64,000 nt of DNA from positions 372,001 through 436,000 of the forward strand of contig NZ_NERW01000003.1 in NCBI RefSeq assembly GCF_003063505.1. Reading direction: 5' to 3'. Source of the stretch: Limnohabitans sp. T6-20. Its GTDB lineage: Bacteria; Pseudomonadota; Gammaproteobacteria; Burkholderiales; Burkholderiaceae_C. Made by a program: the position numbers and the translations under genes. A model generated the notes under the pieces. It was not told the DNA's origin. It saw only the letters and a list, made by a program, of their open reading frames with translations, and ran no database searches. This document shows positions 38,009-48,372 of the stretch, piece after piece. Positions within the stretch are counted from its first letter, which is position 1, and every line of letters begins with the position of its first letter.

Positions 38009-41000
38009 TCAATCGGTGGACACCACCAAGCCCACCTTGGGCACAAACGGCGCTGCGGGCGTGGTCTTGCTCACCACAGGAGCCCCCAGAAACAACTGCG
38101 AAGTCGGCACCTTCAGGGACACCAAAACCTCACGGACCTGCTGGGCGCGGGCTTGGGCCAGCGCGCGCATGTCAGTCTCATCCACCGACACGGCCGCCAG
38201 CAGCAAGGCCTCCATGTCAGCGGGTGGCAGGTCCTTGACCAAGCCCAACACATTGCGCGGCTTGGGAATCGGCGAGCGTCGGTACACCGACTGGAGCAAG
38301 GCGGGGTATTCCTCCGGGCTCACATCGGGCACAGACACATCGCCCTGCGCGTCTCGGGTCATGCGTCGGCGTTTTTCGGTCACGACCGACTCGCGCAATT
38401 TGGCTTTCCGCCAAGCGTCGCGCTCGCTGTCCAGGTTCGCTTCACCCGACAGCGTCAATCTCAGCGCGGGCTTGTCGATCATCAACTGGGCCACGCTCTG
38501 CAGTTTTTGCCTGGATGCCGCATCCAGATCGGCACGGCCGAGCGGGAAATCAATTTGCTGCAACTGCTCTTCGCCCGAAAAAGCGCCTGCGATCAAGCTG
38601 AAAGGCGACAGGATGGCTTTGCCAATCAGGTTGAGAACCATTTTCCAGACAATCGGTCCCACCCGAAACTCGGGGTCATTGATGGAGCCACTCACAGGCA
38701 GGTTGATGTCGATCACACCATTGCGGTCGGCAAGCAAAGCCACCGCCAGCTTGACCGGTAAGTTGGGGGCATCCGGGCTGTCCGAGCGCTCGCCAAAACG
38801 CAACTGGTTCAGCACAATTTGATGCGTGGCCTGCAGCTGGCCATCGGCACCGATCCGGTAATTAAGCTCGGCCGAGAGCTTGCCTCGTTCAATGCCATAG
38901 CCCGCATATTTGCTGCTGTAAGGGGACAGTTGGGGCAACTCCAAGTCACGTACCTGACCTCGCACATCCAGCGCCACGGGCCGCGTGAGCGGGTTGATGC
39001 GGCCAGACACCTCCAGACGGCCCGAGCCCGCCACCCGCCCCCGCAAGGCCAAGTCGGCGAGCGCCGTATCGGCCTGCCGCGCCTGGTTGGACAAGGCCCC
39101 CAAACTCCCCGCCAGCTCGGTGATTTCTGCCGAATAGTTCGGCTTGATGAAATGGTCCGAGAACAGCACCCGACCATTGACCAAACCGATGGGCCCCAAG
39201 GCCATCACGGCCGGGGCATTGGCTGATGCAGAAGGGGCAGAAGGGGCAGAGGCCGAAGAAGAGGCAGACGATGCAGGGGTGGATGCATCGGTCTTGACCA
39301 GGTTTTGCAAGTTCAGATGGCCTTGGGCATCGATGGCCACGCGGGCAAAGAAATCACTCAGGGCTGTTTCCGCAATTTTCAAGTGCTTCAGCGCACCTGC
39401 GTCCACCCCCAAGTCGATGCCACGCAGGTTCAGAGCCTGGATGTCCAGCAAGGCCTCCCCATCGGCGCGGTTCAGCGCACGCAAGTTGTCAACCGCCAGG
39501 TTGCCTTGCAATTGCAGGCCCAGCCCCGCCTCGGGCATGGTCACGTCCAAGCCGCCGACATAGCTCAGTTCAGCGCGTCTCAAATCGAAATTGACCCGGT
39601 CTGACCAATAAGACCGCAAACGTTGCACAGGAAAACGGGTCAGCTGCAAGCGCCCCTTGAGCGCCAGCGGACTGGCCTGGCCCTGCACAGCGGCCACTGA
39701 AGGCAAGCGAAACGCCCCTTCAAAACCCAACTTGCCCGGCTCACGGCGCTGGGTCTGGGCCCCGATGTTGACATCCACCTTCACCGAGGTCATCTGTGGC
39801 GATGCCGCCAAAGGCTGCCAAGCGCCCACGCTGGCGTTGAAGTCCCGCGCCTCCAACTTGGCACCGCCGGGCACAAAACGGTCATCCAGAGTCAGCACAC
39901 CTTCGGCGATCTGCAAGGGCCCCATGTCCAGCTGCCACGGGTTGGGCGCAGTCTCTGGTGCAGGTGTTGATGCCACTTGGGCGAGCCAGTCATCGAACAT
40001 CCAGCGGCCTTGCGGGTTGCGGGACACGTTCAACACAGGCCGGTTCAACCCTAGCCGGCCCACACGCGCCAGTTGTTTGGAGACATCCACCTCGACCTCC
40101 TCAAACTTGAGTTCGGTCCAAGAGACGTCAGGCATACCGGTCGAGCCCAGCGACACGTCGGTCACACGGATCTGCGGTGACTTGAGCACACCGTCCAAGG
40201 GTTTCAGGTCCTCGATCTTCCAATCCACTGCGCCCAGTTGCAGCAAGGGCACGTTGCTGCGGTTCGGATTGACCTGGAGTTTCAAGCTGCGCAAAGCCAC
40301 ATGGCCAGACACCGACAGCTCGGGGGCGGTCTGCTGACGAAAGTCCACGCGCATGTCCAACTCAAGCTGCCCCTCTGTCAGTCGCACGGGCCAGGCGGCA
40401 GGCCAATAAGGCAAGTACGGCTTGACATCAAAGTCCTTGATCTGAAAGTGCGCTTGCGTGTGACGGTCTGCGGCAAAAGGGGTTGTTTCTGCGTCGGTGT
40501 CAAAGTCAGCGCCGTCAAAAATAAAGGCCAGGCGCGGATGGGTGGCCACCTCGCGTCGGCCACCGATGTTGCTCAAAAAAGGAATATCCAAGCGCACATC
40601 GCTCAGCGTGTGGGTCACGCCTTTGGGCGCATCGCGAAATTGCACACCACCGCCTGTCACCTGAATATTGAACAGGGACAAACGGGGAACCCCTGCGCTT
40701 TTGGGCTCAGTGGAGGCAAAACGGGCCAAGACATCGTCGATGTCAAAACGGCCTTGCCCCCGGTGGCTCAGCTGCAGCTGTGGATTGCGCACAATCACAG
40801 CATCGGCAACAGGTGCCCACAAGACCAGGGACTGCAGCGACGCATTGACTTCGACTTCATCGATGCTCAACTGGGCAGGCTGGGCCGCCGCACCCGCACC
40901 CGCATCCGTAGCAGACCCGTCATGGGCTACCCGCAAACCGCGGATGATCAAACGCATCGACCAGGGCCGGAAAATCACTTGCTCCACAGTGACCGCACGC

Positions 41001-41143
41001 CCCAGTGCCTGAGTGCCCTGCTTTTCAATTTGCCACTGAAGCAGCACTGGCAGTGCGGCCCAGCTGATCGCCCACATCGCCAGCACACCGAGCACAAAAA
41101 TCAAAACCCAACGTTGCCAGCGCTTGAGGAGGCCCAAATACAT
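38009..41143 (-). CDS. Large AsmA-like DUF748-domain protein
   Basis: 1044 residues from ATG 41143 (GAGAG upstream); a frame extended to 41239 is less likely. One N-terminal helix (about 12-34) anchors a long periplasmic protein. Beta-rich repeats (FDIDDVLARF, LSIDEVEVNASLQ, DINLPVSGSINDPEFRVGPIVWK) match DUF748 (PF05359) within the AsmA/TamB superfamily, whose long grooves may carry lipids to the outer membrane. A Ser/Ala/Pro-rich linker occurs near residue 640. The last part (LPLGRADLDAASRQKLQSVA) resembles an OmpA-like domain. Confidence 0.85.
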   Translation of the reverse strand: MYLGLLKRWQRWVLIFVLGVLAMWAISWAALPVLLQWQIEKQGTQALGRAVTVEQVIFRPWSMRLIIRGLRVAHDGSATDAGAGAAAQPAQLSIDEVEVNASLQSLVLWAPVADAVIVRNPQLQLSHRGQGRFDIDDVLARFASTEPKSAGVPRLSLFNIQVTGGGVQFRDAPKGVTHTLSDVRLDIPFLSNIGGRREVATHPRLAFIFDGADFDTDAETTPFAADRHTQAHFQIKDFDVKPYLPYWPAAWPVRLTEGQLELDMRVDFRQQTAPELSVSGHVALRSLKLQVNPNRSNVPLLQLGAVDWKIEDLKPLDGVLKSPQIRVTDVSLGSTGMPDVSWTELKFEEVEVDVSKQLARVGRLGLNRPVLNVSRNPQGRWMFDDWLAQVASTPAPETAPNPWQLDMGPLQIAEGVLTLDDRFVPGGAKLEARDFNASVGAWQPLAASPQMTSVKVDVNIGAQTQRREPGKLGFEGAFRLPSVAAVQGQASPLALKGRLQLTRFPVQRLRSYWSDRVNFDLRRAELSYVGGLDVTMPEAGLGLQLQGNLAVDNLRALNRADGEALLDIQALNLRGIDLGVDAGALKHLKIAETALSDFFARVAIDAQGHLNLQNLVKTDASTPASSASSSASAPSAPSASANAPAVMALGPIGLVNGRVLFSDHFIKPNYSAEITELAGSLGALSNQARQADTALADLALRGRVAGSGRLEVSGRINPLTRPVALDVRGQVRDLELPQLSPYSSKYAGYGIERGKLSAELNYRIGADGQLQATHQIVLNQLRFGERSDSPDAPNLPVKLAVALLADRNGVIDINLPVSGSINDPEFRVGPIVWKMVLNLIGKAILSPFSLIAGAFSGEEQLQQIDFPLGRADLDAASRQKLQSVAQLMIDKPALRLTLSGEANLDSERDAWRKAKLRESVVTEKRRRMTRDAQGDVSVPDVSPEEYPALLQSVYRRSPIPKPRNVLGLVKDLPPADMEALLLAAVSVDETDMRALAQARAQQVREVLVSLKVPTSQLFLGAPVVSKTTPAAPFVPKVGLVVSTD

Positions 41144-41321
41144 GATCGACTCTCGGTAAAGAACAAGAAGGCTGATTTTCGGTGATCTGAAAGCGCACAT
41201 GTAACGCCCTCGATACAAATCCACCGAAATGGCCCCCATTCTCTTTCAAAGCAGCCAGACCAAGCTGCCCTGAACGGTCCCACCCACTGCAGCTTCACCG
41301 CGCCGCACCGGGGTAACTGGC

Positions 41322-42680
41322 CTACCCTGCGGCGAACCCTGGACCCGTCTGATGGGAAAACTGCATGGGCATGTTTTGAAAGTCAATTTTTTCCAATGCC
41401 GCGTCCTGTGCAAGATGCCGCCAATCCTGCACCAAACTCGCATTGGCCGAGATCAAACGCCCTTGAGAGTCCTTGAACCAGAGCATGTATGGCTGCGTGG
41501 CCAGCAGCTCCTGCTGCTGCCGTTCCATGGCCAGCGCTTGGGCGGCGATTTTTTTCTCTTCCGTCACATCGATCAGCACCAGCCTGCACTCATCTCCCAA
41601 GTCGTCCAGCGTGGCATCCACCCTCACCACCATCGCCGACCGATGCGCCGTTGCACGCAGGGTCACCTCGCAATAACGACGGCATTTGCCACTCAGGACC
41701 TCCTGATGAAAATCCAGAAACACGCCCTGATCCGAGGGTTCGATGAAATCCACCAAGGGACTCAGCGTGCGATGCGAGCGCTGGATGTCCAGCATGATGG
41801 CCCCAGCCAGATTGGTTTGAAGTACCCGCCCTTGCTTATCGAGGCTAACGAAGCCGACCGGCGCAAAATCATAGGCATCCTGGTACTTGTGCAAAAGCGC
41901 GTCATCTGGCCCGGCATGTTCGACGACCTCCATCCCCTCATCTTCTCCCGCCTGGGATGAACGCAAAGCGGCTTCGTACAAACGTTGGTTCTCGACAGAA
42001 ACCAATGAAAAACACTCACAAACCGAGTCGCTCAAGCCATCCCGATTCAGAATTTGAATCTTGCCTCGACCGCTGGACACCAGACCTGCTGACTGCAATT
42101 TGCCCAAAGCCTGCGTGATCGATTCACGGCGCACACCCAACATGTTGGCAATCGTTTCATGGGTGACTTTCAACTGGTCTGTGGACAAGGCATCCCGATT
42201 GAACAAAAGCCAATAACAAAGGCGTTCACTCACACTGTGGTGGCCAATGCACACAATGCTTTGGGCCATTTGTGTGATCAAGCTCTGGACGTAACACAAG
42301 GCCAGCTGCTGCAATTCACGACAACGCCCCATCTCCCGTTGAAAGACGTCTGCTGGCATTCTGAAAGCTTGGCCTGCACACTGGACCACCGCACGGTGGT
42401 TCATGGAGTCACTGCCCAACACCAAAGAAACACCCACCATGCCGTCACGCCCCGTCATGGCCAATTCAGAACTGTCGCCGTCTGCCGTATGCGACACCAA
42501 TGACGTTGTGCACGTGGTCGGAAAATAGACAAAATCCAGCGATTCACCCGCCTCGCAAATCACTTGGCCCGCCGCCAAATCAACCGGCTTGAGGTGTTCA
42601 GACAGCCGTGCATAGTGACTCAACGGAACAGCCGCCAAGATTCTGTTACGGCGGGCACCTTCAACCATAGGGTAAGACAT
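41322..42680 (-). CDS. Crp/Fnr-like regulator fused to PAS domains
   Basis: 452 residues. A Crp-type sensor and winged-helix unit fill residues 1-225 (FVYFPTTCTTSLVS; HETIANMLGVRRESITQALGKL). A PAS domain follows (about 270-395; FAPVGFVSLDKQGRVLQTNLAGAIML), then a second PAS start (YMLWFKDSQGRLISANASL, 410-428) that breaks off after about 45 residues. The cAMP-type phosphate cassette is missing. DNA binding at the N-terminus with PAS sensing at the C-terminus is unusual, and the second PAS looks truncated. Encoded next to the Tad pilus locus. Confidence 0.85.
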   Translation of the reverse strand: MSYPMVEGARRNRILAAVPLSHYARLSEHLKPVDLAAGQVICEAGESLDFVYFPTTCTTSLVSHTADGDSSELAMTGRDGMVGVSLVLGSDSMNHRAVVQCAGQAFRMPADVFQREMGRCRELQQLALCYVQSLITQMAQSIVCIGHHSVSERLCYWLLFNRDALSTDQLKVTHETIANMLGVRRESITQALGKLQSAGLVSSGRGKIQILNRDGLSDSVCECFSLVSVENQRLYEAALRSSQAGEDEGMEVVEHAGPDDALLHKYQDAYDFAPVGFVSLDKQGRVLQTNLAGAIMLDIQRSHRTLSPLVDFIEPSDQGVFLDFHQEVLSGKCRRYCEVTLRATAHRSAMVVRVDATLDDLGDECRLVLIDVTEEKKIAAQALAMERQQQELLATQPYMLWFKDSQGRLISANASLVQDWRHLAQDAALEKIDFQNMPMQFSHQTGPGFAAG

Positions 42681-42723
42681 AGCAATCCTTTCTTGCGCTT
42701 GGGCGCTTCAATCGGTCAAGCCA

Positions 42724-42942
42724 TCAAATGGCAATAAATTGAGAATGCGGAGCTTGTGAAGGCTTGCCCGGAAAATGGTGATCAAGTCTTTGATCGTCAG
42801 CGCCCTGTCCTGAATCGAACGCGATAGCATTGCAATCCGCTGCGGATTCAGGAAATACCCCATGCAAAAGGGCCTGCAGCTCTGCGGCACTCAACAAGGG
42901 TTCAGGCAAGCGCTGTGTCGAATGAATTAGGTTTTGAGGCAT
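42724..42942 (-). CDS. Small hypothetical protein upstream of the Crp-PAS gene
   Basis: 72 residues if started at ATG 42942 (MPQNLIHSTQRLPEPLL). It contains a short amphipathic run (PEPLLSAAELQALLHGVF) and then polar sequence. It ends 43 bases before the regulator start and could be co-transcribed. No ribosome-binding site is clear and I recognise no family. Confidence 0.3.
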   Translation of the reverse strand: MPQNLIHSTQRLPEPLLSAAELQALLHGVFPESAADCNAIAFDSGQGADDQRLDHHFPGKPSQAPHSQFIAI

Positions 42943-43429
42943 GGTCAATCCAATCATGGAAATGTTGAAACATGGCGTTAAAAACAGAACCGCCAACTGC
43001 TGGATTCCATGTTGTTTGAATTGAATTGCAACAACCACTGATCAAACGATTTGATTGCATATGCATGCCGACATATACCTTTTGATCAACCACACATGCG
43101 TGGCATTTCGTACCTGTAAATACCCATCAATAAACGGTAATGACTGCCTGAGAACAGGTGGATGCAGAGTTCCTGAAAAATCACTTTGCACGAAACACAA
43201 TCAAATGGTGGGCGATATCTTTCCATCGACATACGCATGCACTGCAGTCGATGCATACCCACAGAGCTACAACATTTGTTGACCCAAAACACGCCAAATG
43301 CTGGATGGTCATGTGACACCAGCGCAATGAACATGTTGGCACTGCAAATCAGAAGCTTGCAGTTCCCTGATCTGGAAACAGATCAAGATTTGTCGACTTG
43401 AGAAAACTCGACACAACAAGGAGTTCATG
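42943..43429. other. Gene-poor, AT-richer stretch
   Basis: 487 bases between the small frame above and the start of the next. Lower GC than its surroundings and with several GCATGC or ATGCAT words (near 43061, 43234 and 43250). No gene-like frame or RNA was recognised. Confidence 0.4.
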
Positions 43430-43507
43430 ATGACCAAGCCAAAACCCTTTGCATTGCAATCTGATGGCCCCAGCAAAGAACACATCGCACATCGGCTGCA
43501 TGGCTGA
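43430..43507 (+). CDS. Possible 25-residue small protein
   Basis: ATG at 43430 follows a textbook AAGGAG (43418-43423) at six bases; a second ATG precedes it. The product is polar (starts MTKPKPFALQ) and ends at 43507, 15 bases before the convergent tadC stop. Only the ribosome-binding site supports it. Confidence 0.3.
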   Translation: MTKPKPFALQSDGPSKEHIAHRLHG

Positions 43508-43522
43508 ACATTCACGGTGGGC

Positions 43523-44470
43523 TCAATTTTTGACCAAGGGGAACAGATGCTGCGTGATGCTGATCACCACCGGGCCCAGCAGCACGGTCATCAACGCTGG
43601 AAAAACGCAGAAGATCAAAGGGATCAACAATTTGATGGGCAATTTGGCTGCAGCCTCTTCGGCAATCAATCGACGTTTAGTCCTGAGTGCATCCGAATGA
43701 ACCTCCAATGACTCCCCAATGCTGGTGCCAAATCGATCGGCCTGAATCAGCATCGACACCAAACCTTCAATGTCTGACAAGCCCATGCGAAGGGACAGGT
43801 GCCGCAAAGCTTGTGCGCGTGAAGAGCCGGCACGCAGCTCCAGCCCCGTCAAGGCAAACTCATCCGAGAGCTGGGGATAAGACAAGCGCATTTCCCGCCC
43901 CACCCTTTCGATGGCTGCATCCAGCCCCAAGCCGGCTTGCACACACAAACGCATCAAATCCAGCGCATCCGGCACGGCATGAAACAAAATTTTCTGCTGC
44001 TTCTTGACCAGATAGTGCAACACCAGATCAGGCGTGTAATACCCTGCGGCAGCCGAAGCCATGAGCCCCGTCCAAAACATCAGATCCGGCCATGTCACCT
44101 GGAACAACCACATCAGCGCCGCGAAACACGCTGGCAGCAAAAATGTGAGCAAGGTTTTGAAACCCAGAAAGACCGAGATGGCCAGGCCGGACCGAATGCC
44201 TGCATTGAGCAGTTTGATTTGTAAGGCGCTGGGCTGCGAGGCATCTTCCGACGTGGCCGAACCCGCCCAAGGCCCCAGCGATAAAAGCCATGCCGTCATC
44301 TTCGACTGCATGCGTTGGAGCCATGCATTCGCTGCAGGTCGACTTGGCTCCATCAATCCCAAGCGGCGCTTTTCGAAATCACTCGGAATCCATTGATTCA
44401 AGGCGAGATAAACCAAAGAAGCCACCAACAGCAACAAAGACCCCAGAACAACAAAATTCAAAGTGGACAT
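43523..44470 (-). CDS. tadC: Tad pilus inner-membrane platform protein TadC
   Basis: 315 residues. N-terminal helix (5-25), then two helices near 100-150 and a GspF/T2SSF domain (FHAVPDALDLMRLCVQAGLGLDAAIERVG, 165-193; GTSIGESLEVHSDALRTKRRLIAEE) with the last helix at the C-terminus. It forms the inner-membrane base with TadB on which the TadA ATPase works. Last gene of the minus-strand tad run. Confidence 0.92.
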   Translation of the reverse strand: MSTLNFVVLGSLLLLVASLVYLALNQWIPSDFEKRRLGLMEPSRPAANAWLQRMQSKMTAWLLSLGPWAGSATSEDASQPSALQIKLLNAGIRSGLAISVFLGFKTLLTFLLPACFAALMWLFQVTWPDLMFWTGLMASAAAGYYTPDLVLHYLVKKQQKILFHAVPDALDLMRLCVQAGLGLDAAIERVGREMRLSYPQLSDEFALTGLELRAGSSRAQALRHLSLRMGLSDIEGLVSMLIQADRFGTSIGESLEVHSDALRTKRRLIAEEAAAKLPIKLLIPLIFCVFPALMTVLLGPVVISITQHLFPLVKN

Positions 44471-44479
44471 GACAGACTT

Positions 44480-45457
44480 TCAAACTTTGATTTGAACCAA
44501 ACGGGACATCCAGAAGACCCCCACCAGCATCAAGCCCAAAGAGACGCCCAGCATGGCAACCCCCATCGGGTCTTTCCAGAGCGCCGAGATGAACTCGGGA
44601 TTGATGAGGTACAAGAAAAATGCCAACAAAAATGGCATGACCGACAAGATCCATGCCGAGATGCGACCTTCGGCAGACAAGACCCGAACCACGCCAGCAA
44701 TTTTTTGACGCTCACGGATCAAGGTCGCCGTCTTGCGCAGCACATCGGCCAAATTCCCGCCGGTCTCGTTCTGGATCAATACGGCCACCACAAAATAACG
44801 AATTTCCTTGCTGTCAATGCGTGCGGCCAGGTGGTTCATGGCAGCCTGCACACTCATGCCCAGATTGATTTCATCGAACACCTTGCGCAGCTCAAGCGCA
44901 ATGGGGGCACGCGACTCAGACGCCGTGATCTGCAGAGCGCTGATGAAGGCATGTCCCGATTGCTGCGCACGAACCATGAGATCCAGCGCATCGGGCAATT
45001 GCTTTTCAATGGCCTCAATCCTTTGCACACATCGGTGCTTGAGGTAGTAAATGCCACAGCCCAAAGTGGCCAGCATCATCATGCCTGTGACAAGCGCCGG
45101 AAAATGCAAGGCCATGCCCGCCACACCCGACACCATCACCAGCGCCACACCCAAGAACAGGGTTTGCGAGACATCCAAGGGCCAATCGGCTTGCAATAGG
45201 AAGCGGTCAAAACCCTGAATTCCCGGCACCCGATTCAGGTAACGGTCAAGCACGCCGAAACGGCTCAATGCGCGTTTTTGCAAAATTTCTGTATGCACAT
45301 GGCGCTGCTCGTTCATGAACATCTGGTGCATGCGCTGATCGAGCAACTTTTGCCGTGGACTCCAGTAAACACGCCAAACCTCGTACAAGCCCACCGGCAT
45401 CAAGAAGCTGGCGACACCACACGCGCCCAATATGAGCCAATAAGTGACATCCATCAT
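44480..45457 (-). CDS. tadB: Tad pilus inner-membrane platform protein TadB
   Basis: 325 residues, T2SSF family. QLPDALDLMVRAQQSGHAFISAL and QNETGGNLADVLRKTATLIRER are the two GspF-like signatures, flanked by helices (5-25, 95-135, 270-320). Starts with an ATGA overlap to the tadA stop, so translation is coupled. Nine bases separate it from tadC. Confidence 0.93.
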   Translation of the reverse strand: MMDVTYWLILGACGVASFLMPVGLYEVWRVYWSPRQKLLDQRMHQMFMNEQRHVHTEILQKRALSRFGVLDRYLNRVPGIQGFDRFLLQADWPLDVSQTLFLGVALVMVSGVAGMALHFPALVTGMMMLATLGCGIYYLKHRCVQRIEAIEKQLPDALDLMVRAQQSGHAFISALQITASESRAPIALELRKVFDEINLGMSVQAAMNHLAARIDSKEIRYFVVAVLIQNETGGNLADVLRKTATLIRERQKIAGVVRVLSAEGRISAWILSVMPFLLAFFLYLINPEFISALWKDPMGVAMLGVSLGLMLVGVFWMSRLVQIKV

Positions 45458-46818
45458 GCACCCCGAAATTTCAAAGGATCAAACAGGTCATCACGCAGTG
45501 CGATGCCACGTGTTTTCAGCCGCTGCACAAACTTGGGACGAATCCCGGAGGCCACAAATCGGCCTTGCACCTGACCATCAGCAGCGATACCCGTTTGGTC
45601 AAACCTGAAAATCTCCTGCATGGTGATCACATCGCCTTCAATGCCTGTGATTTCCTGCAGGCTGGTCACCTTGCGCCGACCATCGGACAAACGAGACACC
45701 TGGATGATCACTGTCAAAGCCGCGCTGATTTGTTGGCGCATTGAGCGGACATCCACGTTCAGGCCAGCCATGCCCAACATGTGCTCCAAGCGGGTGATGG
45801 CATCGCGTGGCGAGTTGGCATGGATGGTGGTCATGGAGCCGTCGTGCCCGGTGTTCATGGCCTGCAACATGTCCAGCACTTCGGCACCGCGCACCTCCCC
45901 CAAAATGATGCGGTCTGGCCGCATGCGCAAACTGTTTCGCAGCAGAGCGCGCTGGGTGATTTCGCCTTTGCCCTCGATGTTTTGCGGTCGGGTTTCCATG
46001 CGCACCACATGGGGCTGTTGCAATTGCAGCTCGGCTGCATCTTCAATGGTCACAATCCGCTCATCTTGGGGGATGCTGGCTGAAATCACGTTGAGCAAGG
46101 TGGTCTTGCCGCTGCCTGTACCCCCCGAAACGAGCAAATTGATCTTGGCCTTGACCAGGCCATTGATGAGTTCGGCCATCTCTGCATTGAGGGTGTGAAA
46201 GCCCAGCAGGTCCATCATGGTGTAAGGCACCACGGAGAAACGCCTGATGGACAACACGGGGCCGTCCAAGGCCAAAGGCGGAATCACCGCATTGACACGG
46301 GAGCCGTCTGGCAAACGGGCATCGACCATGGGGTTCATTTCATCCACACGGCGACCGATCCGGGAGACGATGCGGTCAATCACACGCATCAAATGGGACT
46401 CGCTGTCGAACTCAATATTGGTCAACTCGATCTTGCCTTTGCGCTCTACATACACACTGTGCGGACCGTTGACCAAAATATCCGAAACGCTGGGATCTGC
46501 CAACAAGGGCTCGATGGGGCCCAGGCCCAGCATTTCGTCTTGAATGCCTTGAACAATCTGGCGACGCTCCGCTTCGTTGATGGCCAGACCGCTTTCATCC
46601 AGAAGCCTTTGTGTCAGTGCCTTGAGCTCCAAGCGCAAGGCTTCGGGTGACATCGTCTCCATGCGGCGCAAATCCACCTGCGCCAAAATTTCGCGGTGTA
46701 TCTGTGACTTGATGGTTTCAAGCCGAACCGCTGTCACCCTGTTGGCAGAAAGGGTGGAGCCCAGAGCGATCGGAATCGGAGTTTGGGACTCTAAATGCTG
46801 GCGGATGTCCAATTTCAA
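45454..46818 (-). CDS. tadA: Tad pilus assembly ATPase TadA (CpaF)
   Basis: 454 residues from the TTG at 46818, which has AAGGAG six bases upstream; the frame extended to 46881 would overlap cpaE. GspE-type secretion ATPase: Walker [14 protein letters not shown], Asp box [15 protein letters not shown], Walker [25 protein letters not shown], His box [12 protein letters not shown]. Powers extension, and in Tad systems also retraction, of the Flp pilus. Confidence 0.95.
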   Translation of the reverse strand: MKLDIRQHLESQTPIPIALGSTLSANRVTAVRLETIKSQIHREILAQVDLRRMETMSPEALRLELKALTQRLLDESGLAINEAERRQIVQGIQDEMLGLGPIEPLLADPSVSDILVNGPHSVYVERKGKIELTNIEFDSESHLMRVIDRIVSRIGRRVDEMNPMVDARLPDGSRVNAVIPPLALDGPVLSIRRFSVVPYTMMDLLGFHTLNAEMAELINGLVKAKINLLVSGGTGSGKTTLLNVISASIPQDERIVTIEDAAELQLQQPHVVRMETRPQNIEGKGEITQRALLRNSLRMRPDRIILGEVRGAEVLDMLQAMNTGHDGSMTTIHANSPRDAITRLEHMLGMAGLNVDVRSMRQQISAALTVIIQVSRLSDGRRKVTSLQEITGIEGDVITMQEIFRFDQTGIAADGQVQGRFVASGIRPKFVQRLKTRGIALRDDLFDPLKFRGA

Positions 46819-46847
46819 AGCAATCTCCTTATTTTGCAAGCCAGCGA

Positions 46848-48035
46848 TCAGGCGGCTTTGCGCATCCAACGATCCATCCAACCACGGGCTTTGGGCAAAG
46901 GGGTATGCAAGAGCGAAGCCGTGATGTCACGCAAGGCTGTGAGCACGCCGTTCTGTGGGTGCAGCAACTCAAGCGGCTTGCCCAGATTGAACGCTTCGTT
47001 CACGGCAGCGAACTGATTGGGAATGGTGTGGTGAACTTTGATTCCCACGGCTTGCTCAATGCTCTTGACATCCAGCAGACCATCCTCTTGGTATTTATTG
47101 ACCAGCAAGCGCAGCTTGTCATCGCCATAACCCAGGGAACGGAACAGCTTGACCAGCCGTTTGGCGTTGCGCACCACAGGCAAATTGCACTCCATCGCCA
47201 CATACACGACATCCGCCATGTCCAGCGCTTTGAGCGTGAGCGCATCGATGGTGCTGTCCAGATCCAGCAACACGAACTCGTGCATGCGCTTGGCCAAGGT
47301 CAAGACCTGCTCCAGTTGATTCGCCGTGATGGCCAAAGCGACGCCCGCTTCATCCGGGGCCGCCAACAAATTGAGTCGTGGACTGATGCTGTGCATGCAG
47401 CTGTTCAACAGTTGCGCATCCAGGCGGTCAATTTGCTGTGTCAGGTCACTGATGTTGTTCTTCACCCCGTCCTGGCTCATGTAATACGACGCATCGCCAT
47501 ACTGCAAATCCAAATCCACCAAGACACACCTTCGGTTGAAGGTGTCTGCGATCAAATGCGCCGTGTTGGCCGCCAAAAAAGTGGAGCCACTGCCGCCTTT
47601 GCATGAAATGAAGGCCACGATTTTTCCGGATCCCACATACCCATCTTCGGACGTTCGGATTTTTTCGTGGTGTGCCACGACACGGCTCAAGGCCGCGATC
47701 AAATCATTTTGTGCAGGCGGTGAAGCCACCACCTCACGAACCCCCGATCGCATGGCGCGCACCAGATCCTCTTTGGTGTCGCTGTCGCTGATCAGGATCA
47801 CACTGATTTTTGGATTGGCCCAAGTCATGGATTCCAGCGCATCCAGATCTTCTGTCTTTTGCGCCTGGCCACTGCACACCACCAAAATTCCAACCTCCAA
47901 ATTTTGGAGCAGTGGCATCAAGAGCTGTCCTTCAGCGCGCACCAGCGCCGACTTCACGGTCAGACTCTGCGATTGAACCGTGCTGCGCAACAGCTCCAGC
48001 GTGGTGGCATCCGATGCGATCAAATAAGTGTTCAT
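46848..48035 (-). CDS. cpaE: Tad pilus localisation protein CpaE/TadZ
   Basis: 395 residues. A receiver-like N-terminal domain (1-120) without the usual phospho-acceptor setting is followed by a ParA/MinD-type ATPase domain with the deviant Walker A CKGGSGSTFLAANTAHLI and VLVDLDLQYGDASYYM. Proteins of this kind place the Tad machine at a pole or other site. Confidence 0.9.
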   Translation of the reverse strand: MNTYLIASDATTLELLRSTVQSQSLTVKSALVRAEGQLLMPLLQNLEVGILVVCSGQAQKTEDLDALESMTWANPKISVILISDSDTKEDLVRAMRSGVREVVASPPAQNDLIAALSRVVAHHEKIRTSEDGYVGSGKIVAFISCKGGSGSTFLAANTAHLIADTFNRRCVLVDLDLQYGDASYYMSQDGVKNNISDLTQQIDRLDAQLLNSCMHSISPRLNLLAAPDEAGVALAITANQLEQVLTLAKRMHEFVLLDLDSTIDALTLKALDMADVVYVAMECNLPVVRNAKRLVKLFRSLGYGDDKLRLLVNKYQEDGLLDVKSIEQAVGIKVHHTIPNQFAAVNEAFNLGKPLELLHPQNGVLTALRDITASLLHTPLPKARGWMDRWMRKAA

Positions 48036-48047
48036 GGCTTTGCCCTT

Positions 48048-48356
48048 TCAACGGCCAACCGACCCAGCCACGCCACCCAAGCCAATGTTCATCACATTCA
48101 CGGGTGCCGGTGGTTTGTCAAAGGAACTTTGGTAACGGTCAACGGCCGACTTCATGACCGCACCATCAGCGCCCGGTGGGGGCAAATTTTTCTGCCCCGC
48201 GTCCGGGTTCATGGTTTGCGCCTTCACGGCATGGCGCACCGATTGACCCCATTGCGGTGCATCTGCATAAGGCGTGTTGGCACAACCCGTTGCCGACAAA
48301 ATCACCAGCAACCATGCACCCCAGTGTGGGACCTTGCGTGTGTTCATTTGGGACAT
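48048..48356 (-). CDS. Small lipoprotein of the Tad locus
   Basis: 102 residues, ATG 48356 with AGGAG seven bases before. Lipobox SATGC puts the lipidated cysteine at residue 25. The remaining 77 residues contain no recognised domain (PPPGADGAVMKSAVDRYQSSF). By position between the secretin and CpaE genes it may replace CpaD/RcpB, the secretin-associated lipoprotein, but it is much shorter. Confidence 0.7.
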   Translation of the reverse strand: MSQMNTRKVPHWGAWLLVILSATGCANTPYADAPQWGQSVRHAVKAQTMNPDAGQKNLPPPGADGAVMKSAVDRYQSSFDKPPAPVNVMNIGLGGVAGSVGR

Positions 48357-48372
48357 TTCAATACTCCTGGCG

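Noticed and set aside
39225..39290. Short GCAGAAGGG-like repeats inside the DUF748 gene
   Set aside because: They encode a low-complexity Ser/Ala/Pro linker; not a mobile or regulatory repeat.
43055..43401. Short overlapping frames in the gene-poor stretch before tadC
   Set aside because: No ribosome-binding site or recognisable protein pattern; Cys/His-rich composition typical of chance frames.
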